Assembly (NCBI GenBank): GCA_001584585.1
Contig: LSYV01000002.1
Span: forward strand, 5,236,921 to 5,300,920
DNA from: Gonium pectorale
Lineage: Eukaryota > Chlorophyta > Chlorophyceae > Chlamydomonadales > Volvocaceae
Length of the DNA: 64,000 nucleotides
Direction of reading: 5' to 3'
Both the position numbers and the translations under genes were made by a program. Under the pieces are notes generated by a model. That model was not told the origin of the DNA. It was given only the letters and a program-made list of their open reading frames with translations, and ran no database searches. Below, in pieces: positions 11,601 through 53,607 of the stretch; positions within the stretch are counted from its first letter, which is position 1, and the number at the start of each line of letters is the position of its first letter.

Positions 11601-12015
11601 CACACGCCAGGTGGGGCTGAGGGGACTAGTCGTATATTATCTCCTGTAAGCCATGTATGTTGGGGTTGTCCCGATCGACTGCGCAACAATGCATCTACTA
11701 TCCAGTTCACCAAGTGTTACAAGCATACGGCTGCTCATCCCGAATGACCCTCAGGCGGGCGTTCTGCGTGGAGTCATCGACGGCTTGAATTCAATGGCGC
11801 ACAAATTACAAAGCATCAACACAAAGGTTGAGCAGGCGTCAACAAGCAAGCGCAAGGACATGGACGACGATCCGTCGTACCAGGACAACCGCTCCGTAAT
11901 GGAGTCGCTGACATGCAAGCAAGCGTGTTTCAAGCGAGCAGTGACAGTGGCGCTGCAGTTGACCAAACTCATATCCTCGAGCCACGCACATGCTGCTTTT
12001 GTCGGAACGCTGTAA
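8601..12015 (+). CDS. MKKS: BBS6/MKKS-like chaperonin (Bardet-Biedl type group II chaperonin homolog), 11 exons, 538 aa
   Basis: Divergent relative of CCT chaperonins. In animals MKKS/BBS6 works with BBS10, BBS12 and CCT to assemble the BBSome, which moves membrane proteins in cilia. Exons: 8601-8671, 8750-8823, 8964-9072, 9216-9299, 9461-9575, 9948-10314, 10474-10568, 10980-11162, 11245-11406, 11515-11610, 11755-12015; frame and phase agree throughout. The intron after 9299 is GC-AG. Landmarks against human MKKS (570 aa) from memory: FGPGGRLKALQ (GPSGRLK), HPLEQLL (HPILKIL), VVEAFLGTLP, SCVLPGLVLP, VAICQK followed by GVHPVVQDWLL, LGAAALSAMALITGCNPVEDL, TLVLSYPRDMTSQQL and a C-terminal ESLTCKQACFKRAV. 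The Asp of the GDGTT motif that CCT uses for ATP hydrolysis sits in QYGDGGLACIFLA, where TT is replaced, so ATPase activity is doubtful, as in MKKS. BBS10 or BBS12 is less likely given the size. Confidence 0.85.
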
Positions 12016-12422
12016 CGCCGCCATCCAGGCCGCGAGCCAACGGCCGCATTATGTGCTTGGCAACATCCGTCCGCAACTCCTTAGTAATGCCCTAGTCATG
12101 CCAACGAGACATCCTCGTGCATGAGCCCTCCGCGGCGTCCCAATGAGGCGTGCCTTCAAACAATGGAAGTCAGACATGATAGTTGGCAAGTATGCGGCCT
12201 ATACCTTCCCAGCTCACACGCAGCAAAGATGTTGCGCATTAGTCAGGGCAAGTTCATGTATTTATGTGCCGCCCCACCTCACCCGTCATGGATAAACCCC
12301 TAACGAGGCAATCGCTGCAATCTCCCAAAAGCCAAACAACCCCCTGTGCCGACAACGCGTAGCGCCCCGTCTCAGGACGGAACCGCAGACTTGCAATGCA
12401 GTTCGGTAAAGCGTTTGCATCT
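12016..12422. other. Convergent 3' intergenic region
   Basis: 407 bp between the BBS6 and calmodulin stops. The BBS6 stop lies inside CTGTAA (12010-12015), so a TGTAA pentamer overlaps it. No gene is seen. Confidence 0.5.
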
Positions 12423-43998
<31,576 letters not shown>

Positions 43999-45347
43999 TC
44001 CCTTCGCACACCTAGCTTCTGAACATGCAATAAGTCATTTTAATTACAAATCCTAAAAAATGGAAGGCCACTCAGGTCTCCTCTGTTATGGGCGCATTGT
44101 CAGGGTTCGTCTTGAGTCGGGTTGAAAGTGACATCCTGTACTCACAGCTATTCAAGAGAGTCGTTACAAGGGATTCTAATGGTATTGGATGTGCTAAGTA
44201 GCCCGGGCTTGGCTCTCAACTTGCAGAATCCGACAGCTGTGAATAATGCGTAGAAACGCCGCCGCCGTCTGGGGGCCAACATCCATGCCTTCTTTTTAAA
44301 CAGTTTGCGTGGGCATGATTACCTGGGATGACCCGAAACGTCTAGCGGGTCGTCCCATGTATCGAGGGGATCGGCACGCTGAGTGAAACACCTAGTGTTT
44401 CCTTGGCTTCATCCAAGAAAGCGAACCGCACGCACCTGTTCATCTACTGGGGTTCCGGATCGAGGAGTAGAGAGGAGCCTGCGCCACCCACGGCGCCGCC
44501 CGACGCCGAAGGTCAACAGGCTCCCCGTTCCCACCCGCAGGGGAAGCGCCCATGACCTCATGACATCCTTTGCAAAGTGCCGGTCAATACATTTTGCAGC
44601 AGCTGTGAAAATTCTTTTCCATAACAAAAGAGAGAGCAGGTTTCGGACATACGTGGTGCATGGTCGCGGCGTTGCAAGCGCCGACAGGTGGTGACCGAGG
44701 GTGTCGGCGCGAACACAGCAGCCCACACCTAGTAATGTACATGTTACTGCTTTTTCGCAATCTCTATCAGTAAGAATGGCGGTGAACTCCAGCGGCGATC
44801 AAACCGCAGCTCCAGCAACCCCGCAGACCCAATGCTGGCCTCCATGCTTCTCGGCTAAGTAGCCCCTCGCCGCAGCCATTAACATCAGAGGCGAAGCTAT
44901 GGCGTCCCTTTCAAGCGACCAAACGCTATGGTGCTGCACACGGTGTTCAACGGACGGAACACGTGCAAGTGCAGTACGGCAATCCATATGCAAGCATCTA
45001 CCAGCAGGGACGCGAGGACGTGCGCCAGGATTCATGTGCGGTTGCCCGGCTACGCGGCAGTCACATCCATGACCACAGACGTATAAAACACGAGCCGTGC
45101 ATGATCAAGCATAAGGGGCCATGTACACACAAGTTATATGCGTTGTTCCTTTTCAACACAAGTTATACAACTGAAACACAACATTACTTGGTGCATCTTC
45201 CGGCTGCGTGCACCTGAGCCATCTTGCACCGCCGCAAGCCTCCCCAACTCTCCGTCCCGCCCAACTACCTGACATGGGAGCGTCTGCGGCCTGACGCAAT
45301 TGCGTGATTGTGTTGCACGCAGCCCCCCGAGACACAGCACGTGAACG
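43999..45347. other. 1.35-kb intergenic region upstream of the giant gene
   Basis: Between the putative ATG of the giant gene and the WDR89 stop, both minus strand. It should hold the giant gene's promoter and WDR89's 3' UTR. No gene or clear element is seen. Confidence 0.45.
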
Positions 45348-48072
45348 CTAGTAAGGGGACGGCCGCCGCTGCTTCCCGCCGTGCTTGTCTGAGGGATGCT
45401 GCCGGTCCGGTCCGGGCGAATTCCGCTGCCGGTGCCGGCCCCCGCCAGTCGGGCCCGCCTGGGGCGCAGCGGCGGCCGCTGCTGAGGCGGCCGCTGCAAG
45501 GCTCGAGTCCACGGTCCACAGGCACACCAGCGCGTCCTCGCCACCAGTGACGCAGAGCGGCCCGCTGGAGCCGTCACCCATGCAGCGCAGCGAGCGGACG
45601 ATCGAGTTGTGCCCCCCGGCCAGCGCCACCACCGGGCAGGACATCGCGGCAGCAGCCATGGCGCCATCCGGGCCGCGTTGCTCCAGGATGGGCACGAAGG
45701 CCACGGGGCCGTCGTTGTGTCCCGCCAGCAGGAACAGCCGGTCGGAGGGCCCGTCGTAGTGGCATCCCACGAGGTAGTCCACCTGCGGGGATGGGCGTCA
45801 CTCAACCGTCAGTGAGGGAGGCATGAAAGACGTACGGGACAGGTGAGTGGCAGCGCTGGGTCCTGGGTGCCTCCTTTTCTAGTGATCCCAGGTGCCGCCA
45901 AGATCAAATCCAATGCGGTTCATGAAGGGGTTACGCTGGTTGCACCGCTCCCAGAAAGCATCACATATGTTGCGTTGCTGTTCACTAGGCAAATGAGTGA
46001 AATGACATATATCATTGCTCACTAGCGAACCGGCAAGGTTGGTAACGTGGCAGCCGTCATGCCGGACTTGCAGTTGCCAAAACGAACGACGTAAACAGGA
46101 CCGCAGCTGGAACTTGCAACTCACCTGTGGCAGAAGGCTGGCAGCAGCAGACGCGGCACAGGCTTGCCCAGCAATATTGCGTGCCTCCGGAAAGTCCGCA
46201 AACTGCATATCGCCACCCGGTACGTCCTCATTGGTGCACCGGAGCCACTCCCACAGGTGCACGCTTTCCGTTCCTGTCCGGATCCAGAGCCGCCCACCAT
46301 CGGCGCCATACAAGCCGAACTCCTCGACAGAGTTGTTGATATTGATCGCAGCCTGCAATAGACCATGCGCCATATTCGACCGAACCATGAAGCGCAGGCC
46401 CCGTGCAACAGGCGACGTTGACCCGAGTGCAGTGATTCTCCCCCGGGTGGCTCCACCACGTGGATGAATTGGAGCTTCCTGAGCTTGGCTAAAAGCTTTC
46501 CACACGGTTGCTGCCTTACGATGCATGGACGTAAGAAGCAAAACTTTAAATCGAAGGCAGGCTGCGCCGAGGCAGTCCACAGTGTGCAAGTGCTGACGCT
46601 GTCGTGAGGCACGCATACCGCCTAGACCTACAACGCTAGCGCTGGCAAGACAGACTGCCTCAAGCACTAGACGTGCGGCGCGTCATGGCGCACCTGAAAC
46701 ACGTCGTCGTCGTTGAAGGACTTGGACACGTCGTGAACCGCTATGAGGCCGTCCGTAGAGCCGCTCAGTATCCTCCCGCTGCTGTGGAAGCGCACCTGCG
46801 CAATAGCAGCATCCAAGCAAACGCTGGCTGGCCAAGGTCCGACATAGCTTTGTCCGTGGCGACTCAGCGCCGATGCAAGTCGCACAGTGGCAATGTGCAC
46901 AATGGCTTCTTAGGTGGTGGCGCTCCAGCCACTTTCCCCAAGCCCCTTACGTTCGTCCATGCATCTGTCGCATGCCGCACTTCCAGCAACACTCCAGGTG
47001 TGTGGGGCCTGGCAAGAATAAGTCCGCCCCTCCCGTGTCGCACCTGCGTCACGTCCTCCGCGTGCGTGTCGTCCAGCTTTGCCAACAGTTTGTTGCCGGT
47101 CACCCGCCGGTCCCAGAACAGCACCTCCCCGCTTGTGCCCGCCGCTAGCACGTGATTTAGGCTGGACAAGGAGAAGAGCTCCTGGCCGTGTACTTGGTAT
47201 CTACGTTCCCACACGACGAGGGAAGAGACATGGGGCCGGAGATGTATGAAACATGGCAAGTAACGAGAGAGGAAAGCATGCTCCTCATGCGGCCGTGTGA
47301 ACCTGTTGTGTTGCAACTCTCCTGATGACTCCCCGCAGGCTCAACATGTACTAAACTGTTGCTCTATCGTACCGAGTGCAAGCCGTGGCCAATTTCAGAA
47401 CAACAGGACCGTCGTCTGGACCGTTAGGCCTTGAGCCACCGCGCCCTTGCGCGATACCACATACAGAACCTCAATACGCACCACGCAACGGCATGCATAC
47501 GGGCCAGAGCCAAGGGCACCTGCTGGGCCCATGCCCTAATGCTGGGAGTCCGTGAACGGTGATGCCCAACGGAGTGGACGTTGCAGTCCTCCTGGCAGCC
47601 ACCATTGGTCCCAACCAACCAAGTGCACCATCCTTGCATTACGACAATCCTGCATCCTTGCCGGCGCCCCGTACCTCTCGGCTTGCTGTCCTGTCCGCGA
47701 GTCCCACGCGACCAAGGTGCCGTCTGTAGAAGAGGAGAGTACCCGGTACGGCTGGCTACACTCGCAGAAGGACAGGTCCGTGATGGTGTTGGCGTGCCCC
47801 CGAAGCTCGCTCACGAGCGAGAGGTTAGCCTCGCTGGGTTGATAGAGCTTTATGGTGTTGTTGGAGACGGAGGCTGCCACCATGGTGCCGGACGAGTTGG
47901 GCAGAACCCGGAACACGTAGCACGGATCGTTAAAGTTGAAGTCCACACGGGCCCTAGAGTAGCAGACGGGCTGCACGAGCGTGCCCGGCGGCCCTGCCGA
48001 CGGCGCTGAGGTACTTGGCTGCGCATTTTGGCGCCCTGTAACATCATCGTTATCATGTGGCGCGTGTTTCAT
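45348..48072 (-). CDS. WDR89: WD40 repeat protein, WDR89-like, 5 exons, 439 aa
   Basis: A beta-propeller scaffold; the cellular role of WDR89 is poorly defined in any organism I know. Exons in transcript order: 48072-47675, 47200-47044, 46795-46694, 46352-46125, 45782-45348, all GT-AG with matching phases. Blades: SNNTIKLYQPSEANLSL; LRGHANTITDLSF with SSSTDGTLVAWDSRTG; VLAAGTSGEVLFWDRR; HAEDVTQVRFHSSGRILSGS with DGLIAVHDVSKSFNDDD; then YGADGGRLWIRTGTESVHLW. Strongest family signal: YLVGCHYDGPSDRLFLLAGH and, after the next loop, VTGGEDALVCLW, which recall WDR89's YLIGCYYH and LLTGGEDAQLLLW (from memory). The C-terminus has an Ala run and ends in a basic tail (KHGGKQRRPSPY), as WDR89 also ends in basic residues. 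A generic WD40 protein is the alternative. Confidence 0.8.
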
Positions 48073-49437
48073 CTTGAACTGTGCACGCGCTTATCCCGTT
48101 CTCGTTAGTGATATCGTGACATTGCTTTCCACAGTCAGTTACTGTGTTACATGTTTACTGTGTGAATTACTGTGTGGCTTCGACTTGACTTGCAGCCCAG
48201 CGAAGAGTCATGGTTCTGGAGCTTTCGGCTTCTGAGCTCCTACACGCGAATCCTGGCGCTTTGCGGCACTGGTGCCGAGCTACATTTATCATATGATTCG
48301 TATGTAGAGCTCACAAGTACGGCGCACACAAGTGTGCACAAGATGTGCGACCGAAGTCACCAGTCGAGGACTTGAGGGGCATTGACTTTGTACCGAAGTA
48401 CAAAACTTTGGTGCAGTCTGACGTACGCTTGGCTGCGGCCAGGCCCAAAATGCCCTAAGGGGCGTGTGCGAGGTGTGCAATGGTGTGCGTAGGGCTTTTG
48501 CATCACACACGCCATCATATACACAGTCCCAAGGAGTCCCATGTTTAGGCGCAAACACCGTCGCGCGTTAACGCCCGCGCGGGCGCAACAGGCGCAACCC
48601 ACCCCAGCCTAGGGGTTTTTTTCTTGGATCGGGCGCGATAGGGGGTTTCACGGGCTGCCGGCCAGGATGCCTTTGCTAGCTACCTTTAACATCTGATTTC
48701 TGCGCTCGTCATGCATACGTAACACGCCACTACCTGTCACAAGCCTGTTGCCTTACAGACTTGGCATATCCAGGCAAATTTCGTCCTCCGCGGGGGAAGC
48801 ATATGCCAGTACGACATGAGTGACCCCGGAGTAATCATCCTCCTGAACGCAGTCAGGAGCAGTACCCGCGCACCGAGGTGCTGACCAAAAGCATACATGC
48901 ACAGCTGTCCTGTGCGACGGTCAAGTCCGACGGTGACACCACACGTTATACGTCCAAAAAGGGCTCATGGGGAAGCCTCAGCACCCAACCTCGCCATCAG
49001 GAAACAAACAAAATTCGACTGAACAACCGCAGGGCATTGTCAGCCCGACCACACTCGCTAAGTACAGCTAGTGGCGCTCTGCAGGTCCGCATCACCTAAC
49101 AGTTCCTGCAACGCCAAAGCTATTGGTACGCAACGCAACACTGGGTGCGTCACAGGCGCATGCACACGCAAGCGGGTCTTTCCCTCAAACTGAGCACACT
49201 CACCCGGACTTGGCTCAGCCAGCGCGGGTTTATGCATGCCTCCAGCCACGCACGTACTCAATCACTTGCACGGCAGCATGCAGCGCCGTCATACTATAAT
49301 AACCGCAATGTGCAACAACGACATTCAATGCTTCAACCCCTAGACACAGGGTAGGTTGGCAATGCAAATGCCCTCTCCAGTACTGATAACCAACAGCAGT
49401 TCATCCGATAAAAGCCGGTTTGCCCGTATCAAACACA
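48073..49437. other. 1.36-kb intergenic region
   Basis: Upstream of WDR89 and downstream of the coiled-coil gene. Three imperfect copies of TTACTGTGT lie at 48138-48176. No gene is supported. Confidence 0.45.
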
Positions 49438-52400
49438 TCACATTGCACCTATGGCCCGCAACGCATCATCCATGGCGGCGAGGCGTTGTGCAAGCGCTGA
49501 GCCCTCCCCACCATCCGAAGGAGGTTCTGCCTTGCCGACACCCCAGGTCATTCCCCCGAAAGGCTGCGCTGACCGCACCTCGCGCCCATGTCTACTGGCA
49601 TCCTCGCTCGCGGCTTGCTGCCACTCCTGCTTGCGGGACCCAAGCTGGAGCATCTCCGAGGGGCCAGTCCTGGAAGCAGCAGCAGCCATGGACCTGGCGT
49701 CCGAGCTTCCGGTTGTTGGCAAGTGACTCCATTGAGCGGTGACTTGAAAATGCAGGCTCGGACGGGACCACAGGGGCGTAGAGGAGTTCGCACTTCCTTC
49801 ACCATGGCTTCCCGCCGCAGGTAGCGGGGTCAAGGAGAAAGGTTCACCGCTGATCCGGCGAGCGAGCTGGCTAAGGCTTAGGCTGGCTTCGCTGACCGTG
49901 GGCGACGGCAAACGAGCGCGCTCAATGCGTGTAGGCGACGTGTGCGGCGAGACGTCTTCGTCCCCAGTTGGGCCTGAATCCATGTCCGGCACTGCTGCCG
50001 GTGGTCCCACTGCGTCCGATGGGTCCACGATTGACAGGAGGGGCAGCTTGCCCAAGCCCCGCGACTCCTGGACAGCAGTAGCCACCAATGCCGCAGTGGT
50101 AGGCGTGGTCCGAGAGAGGGCTGCCCGGATGCCGTTTGAGAGCAGGTCCCGAGCCTTGGGAGAGGCCACCGCTTCCACCGATGGTGACGCCTCCAGCGGC
50201 AAGGGTAGGGAGTCCTGCTTACTCGTAACGGGCCGTAACGTCTGCTGGGCGAACGGGCTGGGCACAAGCCCCGCCTCCACCTGAGACTCCGGGTCGGGTC
50301 CCGCAGAGGCCACTGGCTGTGGCGGCTCCACTGACCCGGAGCTGCCGGATCGCAGTGGGCTCGCCAACACACCTGTCACCTGCCGGACCGCCCTGCCCAA
50401 GACCATGCCCTCGATGGCAATCCGCGGGCTGATCATGACACTGCCGCCCGCAGATGCAGGAGCAGCAAGTCGCGCTGCGCTGTCAGCAGTAACAGCAACG
50501 CTCTCGGCCACGCCGCCCGAATTGCTTCCAGAGTTGCTTCCTGGGTTGCTCCCGGAGTTGCCTCCTAGTAGTATGACGCGGCCCGGAGTGCTGCGTAGCT
50601 GCGACGGCTCAGCCGGCCCCAGATCCACTCCCTGGGCACAGCGCACGGCTAGTAAGGGGCTGGCGATCTTCGCTAGACGAGCGTGCATAAAGGGCGTGGA
50701 CAAGGTCGCCGCCGTGCCGCTGCTGCTCCTGCTACCGGGTGAAGAGCAGCCCGCGTCCACAGCAGTCGGTCCGTCAGCAGGGCCGCCGCCGGCTACTTCG
50801 CTGTGCGAAGACGCCGATGAAGCCTTAGGCCGCACAAGCAGTTGCTGCGGAGGCGCAGCTGGCTGTTGCGTAGAATCCGGTTGCAGTGGTGCAGATGGAG
50901 ATGGCTGCGGCGACGGGGAAGAGCTATGAGGGACTGCGGACGTTGCGCTTGCGCCCCCAGCCGGCTTCACAGCAACGCCACCAATGCCGCTTGCGCTGGC
51001 CGTGCTCGCGCTTTGCGCTGGCGCTGTCATCCGAGCCAATGCGGCTGATGCTTGATTCCCGGGTCTGTTGGCTACCACTGCGCTCAGCAAACGTTCCAGG
51101 CTCTCTCGCGACTGGCTCACGCTGCCTGCCACGCCATTCCGCCGTGCCGCCCGATCTGCCAGGACCCCGCTGCGTCCTCCCAAGCTGACACGCGGGGAGC
51201 TTGCAGGGAGAGGGTCTCCAGTGTTCGACGGCGCGCGGCTGGGACTTGCAGCTGGCAAGGACGTTGGGATCGACGTCTCTGACCCGGTGCCCGTGGCAGT
51301 CCTGCTGATTCCGAATGCCGCCTGCTCGATTGAGGTGCTTGCCCGCATATCCGCATCTTGACTCGACGTGGAACGGATAGACCTGCAATCAAAGCGCACA
51401 TTGGGTAATGACCTTGCAGTGCACCCATTACTGACCATGCTTTCTGCAGCGCGGAACCTAAAGCTCTGTATGCAGCTACTGCAGACCTGCAGACGACGGC
51501 GTGTCTGACCGCACTAGCGGAGTCCGACTGCAATGCAAAGCGATGCTACTGCTGTATCCAAATTCACCTGTGGAACCCAGACAGCGTTGGCATCTCAGTA
51601 AGCTCCAGCTCGCGTGCTGCAGAGCCTTCACGATTGTCGGATGCTGATGAAGCGGCCTCGGCAGCAGCCTGCCAGCGTGCTCCCTGGGCCTCTTCGCTGT
51701 TGGTGCCACCACGACCACTGGACGAGAGCGGAATGAGCGGACCCCCATCTGCCCCATCGCCAGTCCGGCCGCGCTGTACGGACCCCGCTTCGGAGGCTCT
51801 TCCCGCTGCACCAAGACCTGCTCCGTTCCCTGGAGATGGCCAGCCGTCGAGGTGGAAGGCGCTTTGCTGGGAGTTGGATACCGTAGTGGAGCCGCTTGTG
51901 CAGGGACTGGGCAGGTAGCGCTGCCTCCCCATAGAGGCCCCCGTTGCTGAAGGGCTGACGGCCGCAGCAGGTACGTCCACCTCGCTGGGCTCCAGGTCCG
52001 GGCTGCCGAACACCACCGACAGCGATGAGGTAAGCGGTGGTACTGGGTGGCTGTCTTGCAAGGTCTGCGGAAGGCAGATGACTGTTCGATGACTCTGTCA
52101 GACAAGAGGGAACGCATAGGTCGCCTAACAGGCAGAGCCAGACGGGCTGGTTCGTTGTGCATGCGGGCACATGGTACTCCACAGGCAACACCGCACGCTT
52201 CGCACATCACATGGCCCAACCCCACCTCGCTGGTTGCGGTCTCCAGCTCCGGACCTCTCGACAGGGATCGCGGCGTGGTAGGCTCGCCCTGCCGTTGCAG
52301 CGACTCCAGGTGTGACCGCAGCGCCTCTACCTCGTCCAGTGCAAGCCGCTCTGCCTGCCTGGTCGCCTCCAGCTGCAGCTGCAGGCCCTCTTTTTCAGCG

Positions 52401-53607
52401 ATCAACGCCGTAAGGGCACCCTCAGCCTCCGCCAGCACACTGTCATTTGCTGCCAGCTCCGCACGCAGCATGGCGACCTCCGCTGCGTGGTCGGGACCAC
52501 TGCTGCCGCCTGCCGCTGCCGTCACCGTCTGGCGCGCCCTTGCTCGCTCCAGCTCCACCTGCATTGACTGCAGCTGGTCCAACAGCCGGCCCCGCTCGGA
52601 CGCCAGCTCAGACGCCTCGCTGCGGGCCGCCCTGGCCTCTGAGATCCGAGCGTGGAGCTCCACCTTGAGCGCGGAGGTCCCGTCCGCCAGGCGCGTGTGC
52701 TCGCCCTCCAGTTGGCGCAGTGTGGTTATGACGTTATGCAACTGCGTCCCGAGTTCCGAGTTCTTTTCTGAGTATCGCCGGACGTCGCTCTGCGGGCACC
52801 AAACATCGAGGGGCGAGTCACCACCGCAGGATAGATCCCAGCGCTCTGCAGATGTGTTTGAGTCTTGGGTTAAGTCTGAGCGTAGGGCACAAATCAGAGG
52901 CCATGGCGCAGAACGCGAGCTTTGCAGGTTTATGCGAATGTTGCGTCACTGGTTGCCGCACCTGCAGCCTCGCCACACGTGTATGTGCCGTCTGGAGCTC
53001 CGACTCCAGCGCATTTTTTGAGGCGCGGAGCTGCTCCGCTTCCTCCTCAAGCTTGGCGACCACCTCGGCCGCATTCCGCAGGGCCCGTTGCGACTGGCTA
53101 ATGCCTGAAGACGCCAGGTCCAGCTCACGCTGTAACCGGCGGCACTCGCCAGCGAATTGCTCCCTGCGCAGTTAAGAGCCAAACATGCCAGCGTCGTGCC
53201 AGCGACAGCGTGCGTGCAGAGCGTTAGACGACGATCGAGATTTACCAGCACCGCTGGCCTTAAGCATCAGTTGGTGCGAGATGAAAGCGGCATATCTACC
53301 CAGCAAGCCCACCTTTGCCGAACCTCTTCCTGGAGCATCCCCCGCAAGGCAACAGCGCTCCCCCGCGCGCGTTGCAGGTCATCATACTGCGTGCGGTTAG
53401 TGTGCTGTAGCGCACGGCACTCGGCCTCAGCGGCTGCGAGCCGGACCTGCAGCCATTGAGGGGCAGGTGGCGGAAGCCCCGTATCGCATACCTTGGCGAG
53501 TTGGGCAGACGTGCTACACTTAATCATCGCCAATCTGCCCATGCCCACAATATCTGACCTGCAGCTGCTGCAGCTCCGCCCTCAGCCGCTCCTCTTCAGC
53601 GCTCGTA
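49438..53607 (-). CDS. Coiled-coil protein A with Ser/Pro-rich tail; 5' end not resolved
   Basis: Unrecognised protein, paralog of the gene at 56828-64000. Exons found, in transcript order: 53607-53559 (AEEERLRAELQQLQ), about 53450-53310 (LAAAEAECRALQHTNRTQYD), about 53160-52965 (RRLQRELDLASSGISQSQRA), about 52795-52235 (one long coiled coil with LRAELAANDSVLAEAEGALT), about 52060-51573 (RQRYLPSPCTSGSTTVSNSQ) and 51382-49438. The N-terminal half is a heptad-rich, Ala/Glu/Leu/Arg-rich coiled coil; the last 640 residues are Ser/Pro/Ala-rich, probably disordered, and end LAQRLAAMDDALRAIGAM. No motor, kinase or membrane segment is seen. A scaffold role is only inference. The first exon enters at phase 2, so at least one upstream exon is missing. 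ATG 54016 (MSGSGLETEASERP) is a candidate, but its obvious donor has the wrong phase. Confidence 0.6.
50513..50572. repeat. In-frame repeat coding GSN units
   Basis: Near-tandem copies of an approximately 12-24 bp unit in the tail of coiled-coil protein A encode NSGSNPGSNSGSNSGG. This is a slippage-prone disordered linker. Confidence 0.7.

Noticed and set aside
49438..51382. Myosin or kinesin tail
   Set aside because: Coiled coil alone is not diagnostic; no motor domain is visible in either paralog within the window.
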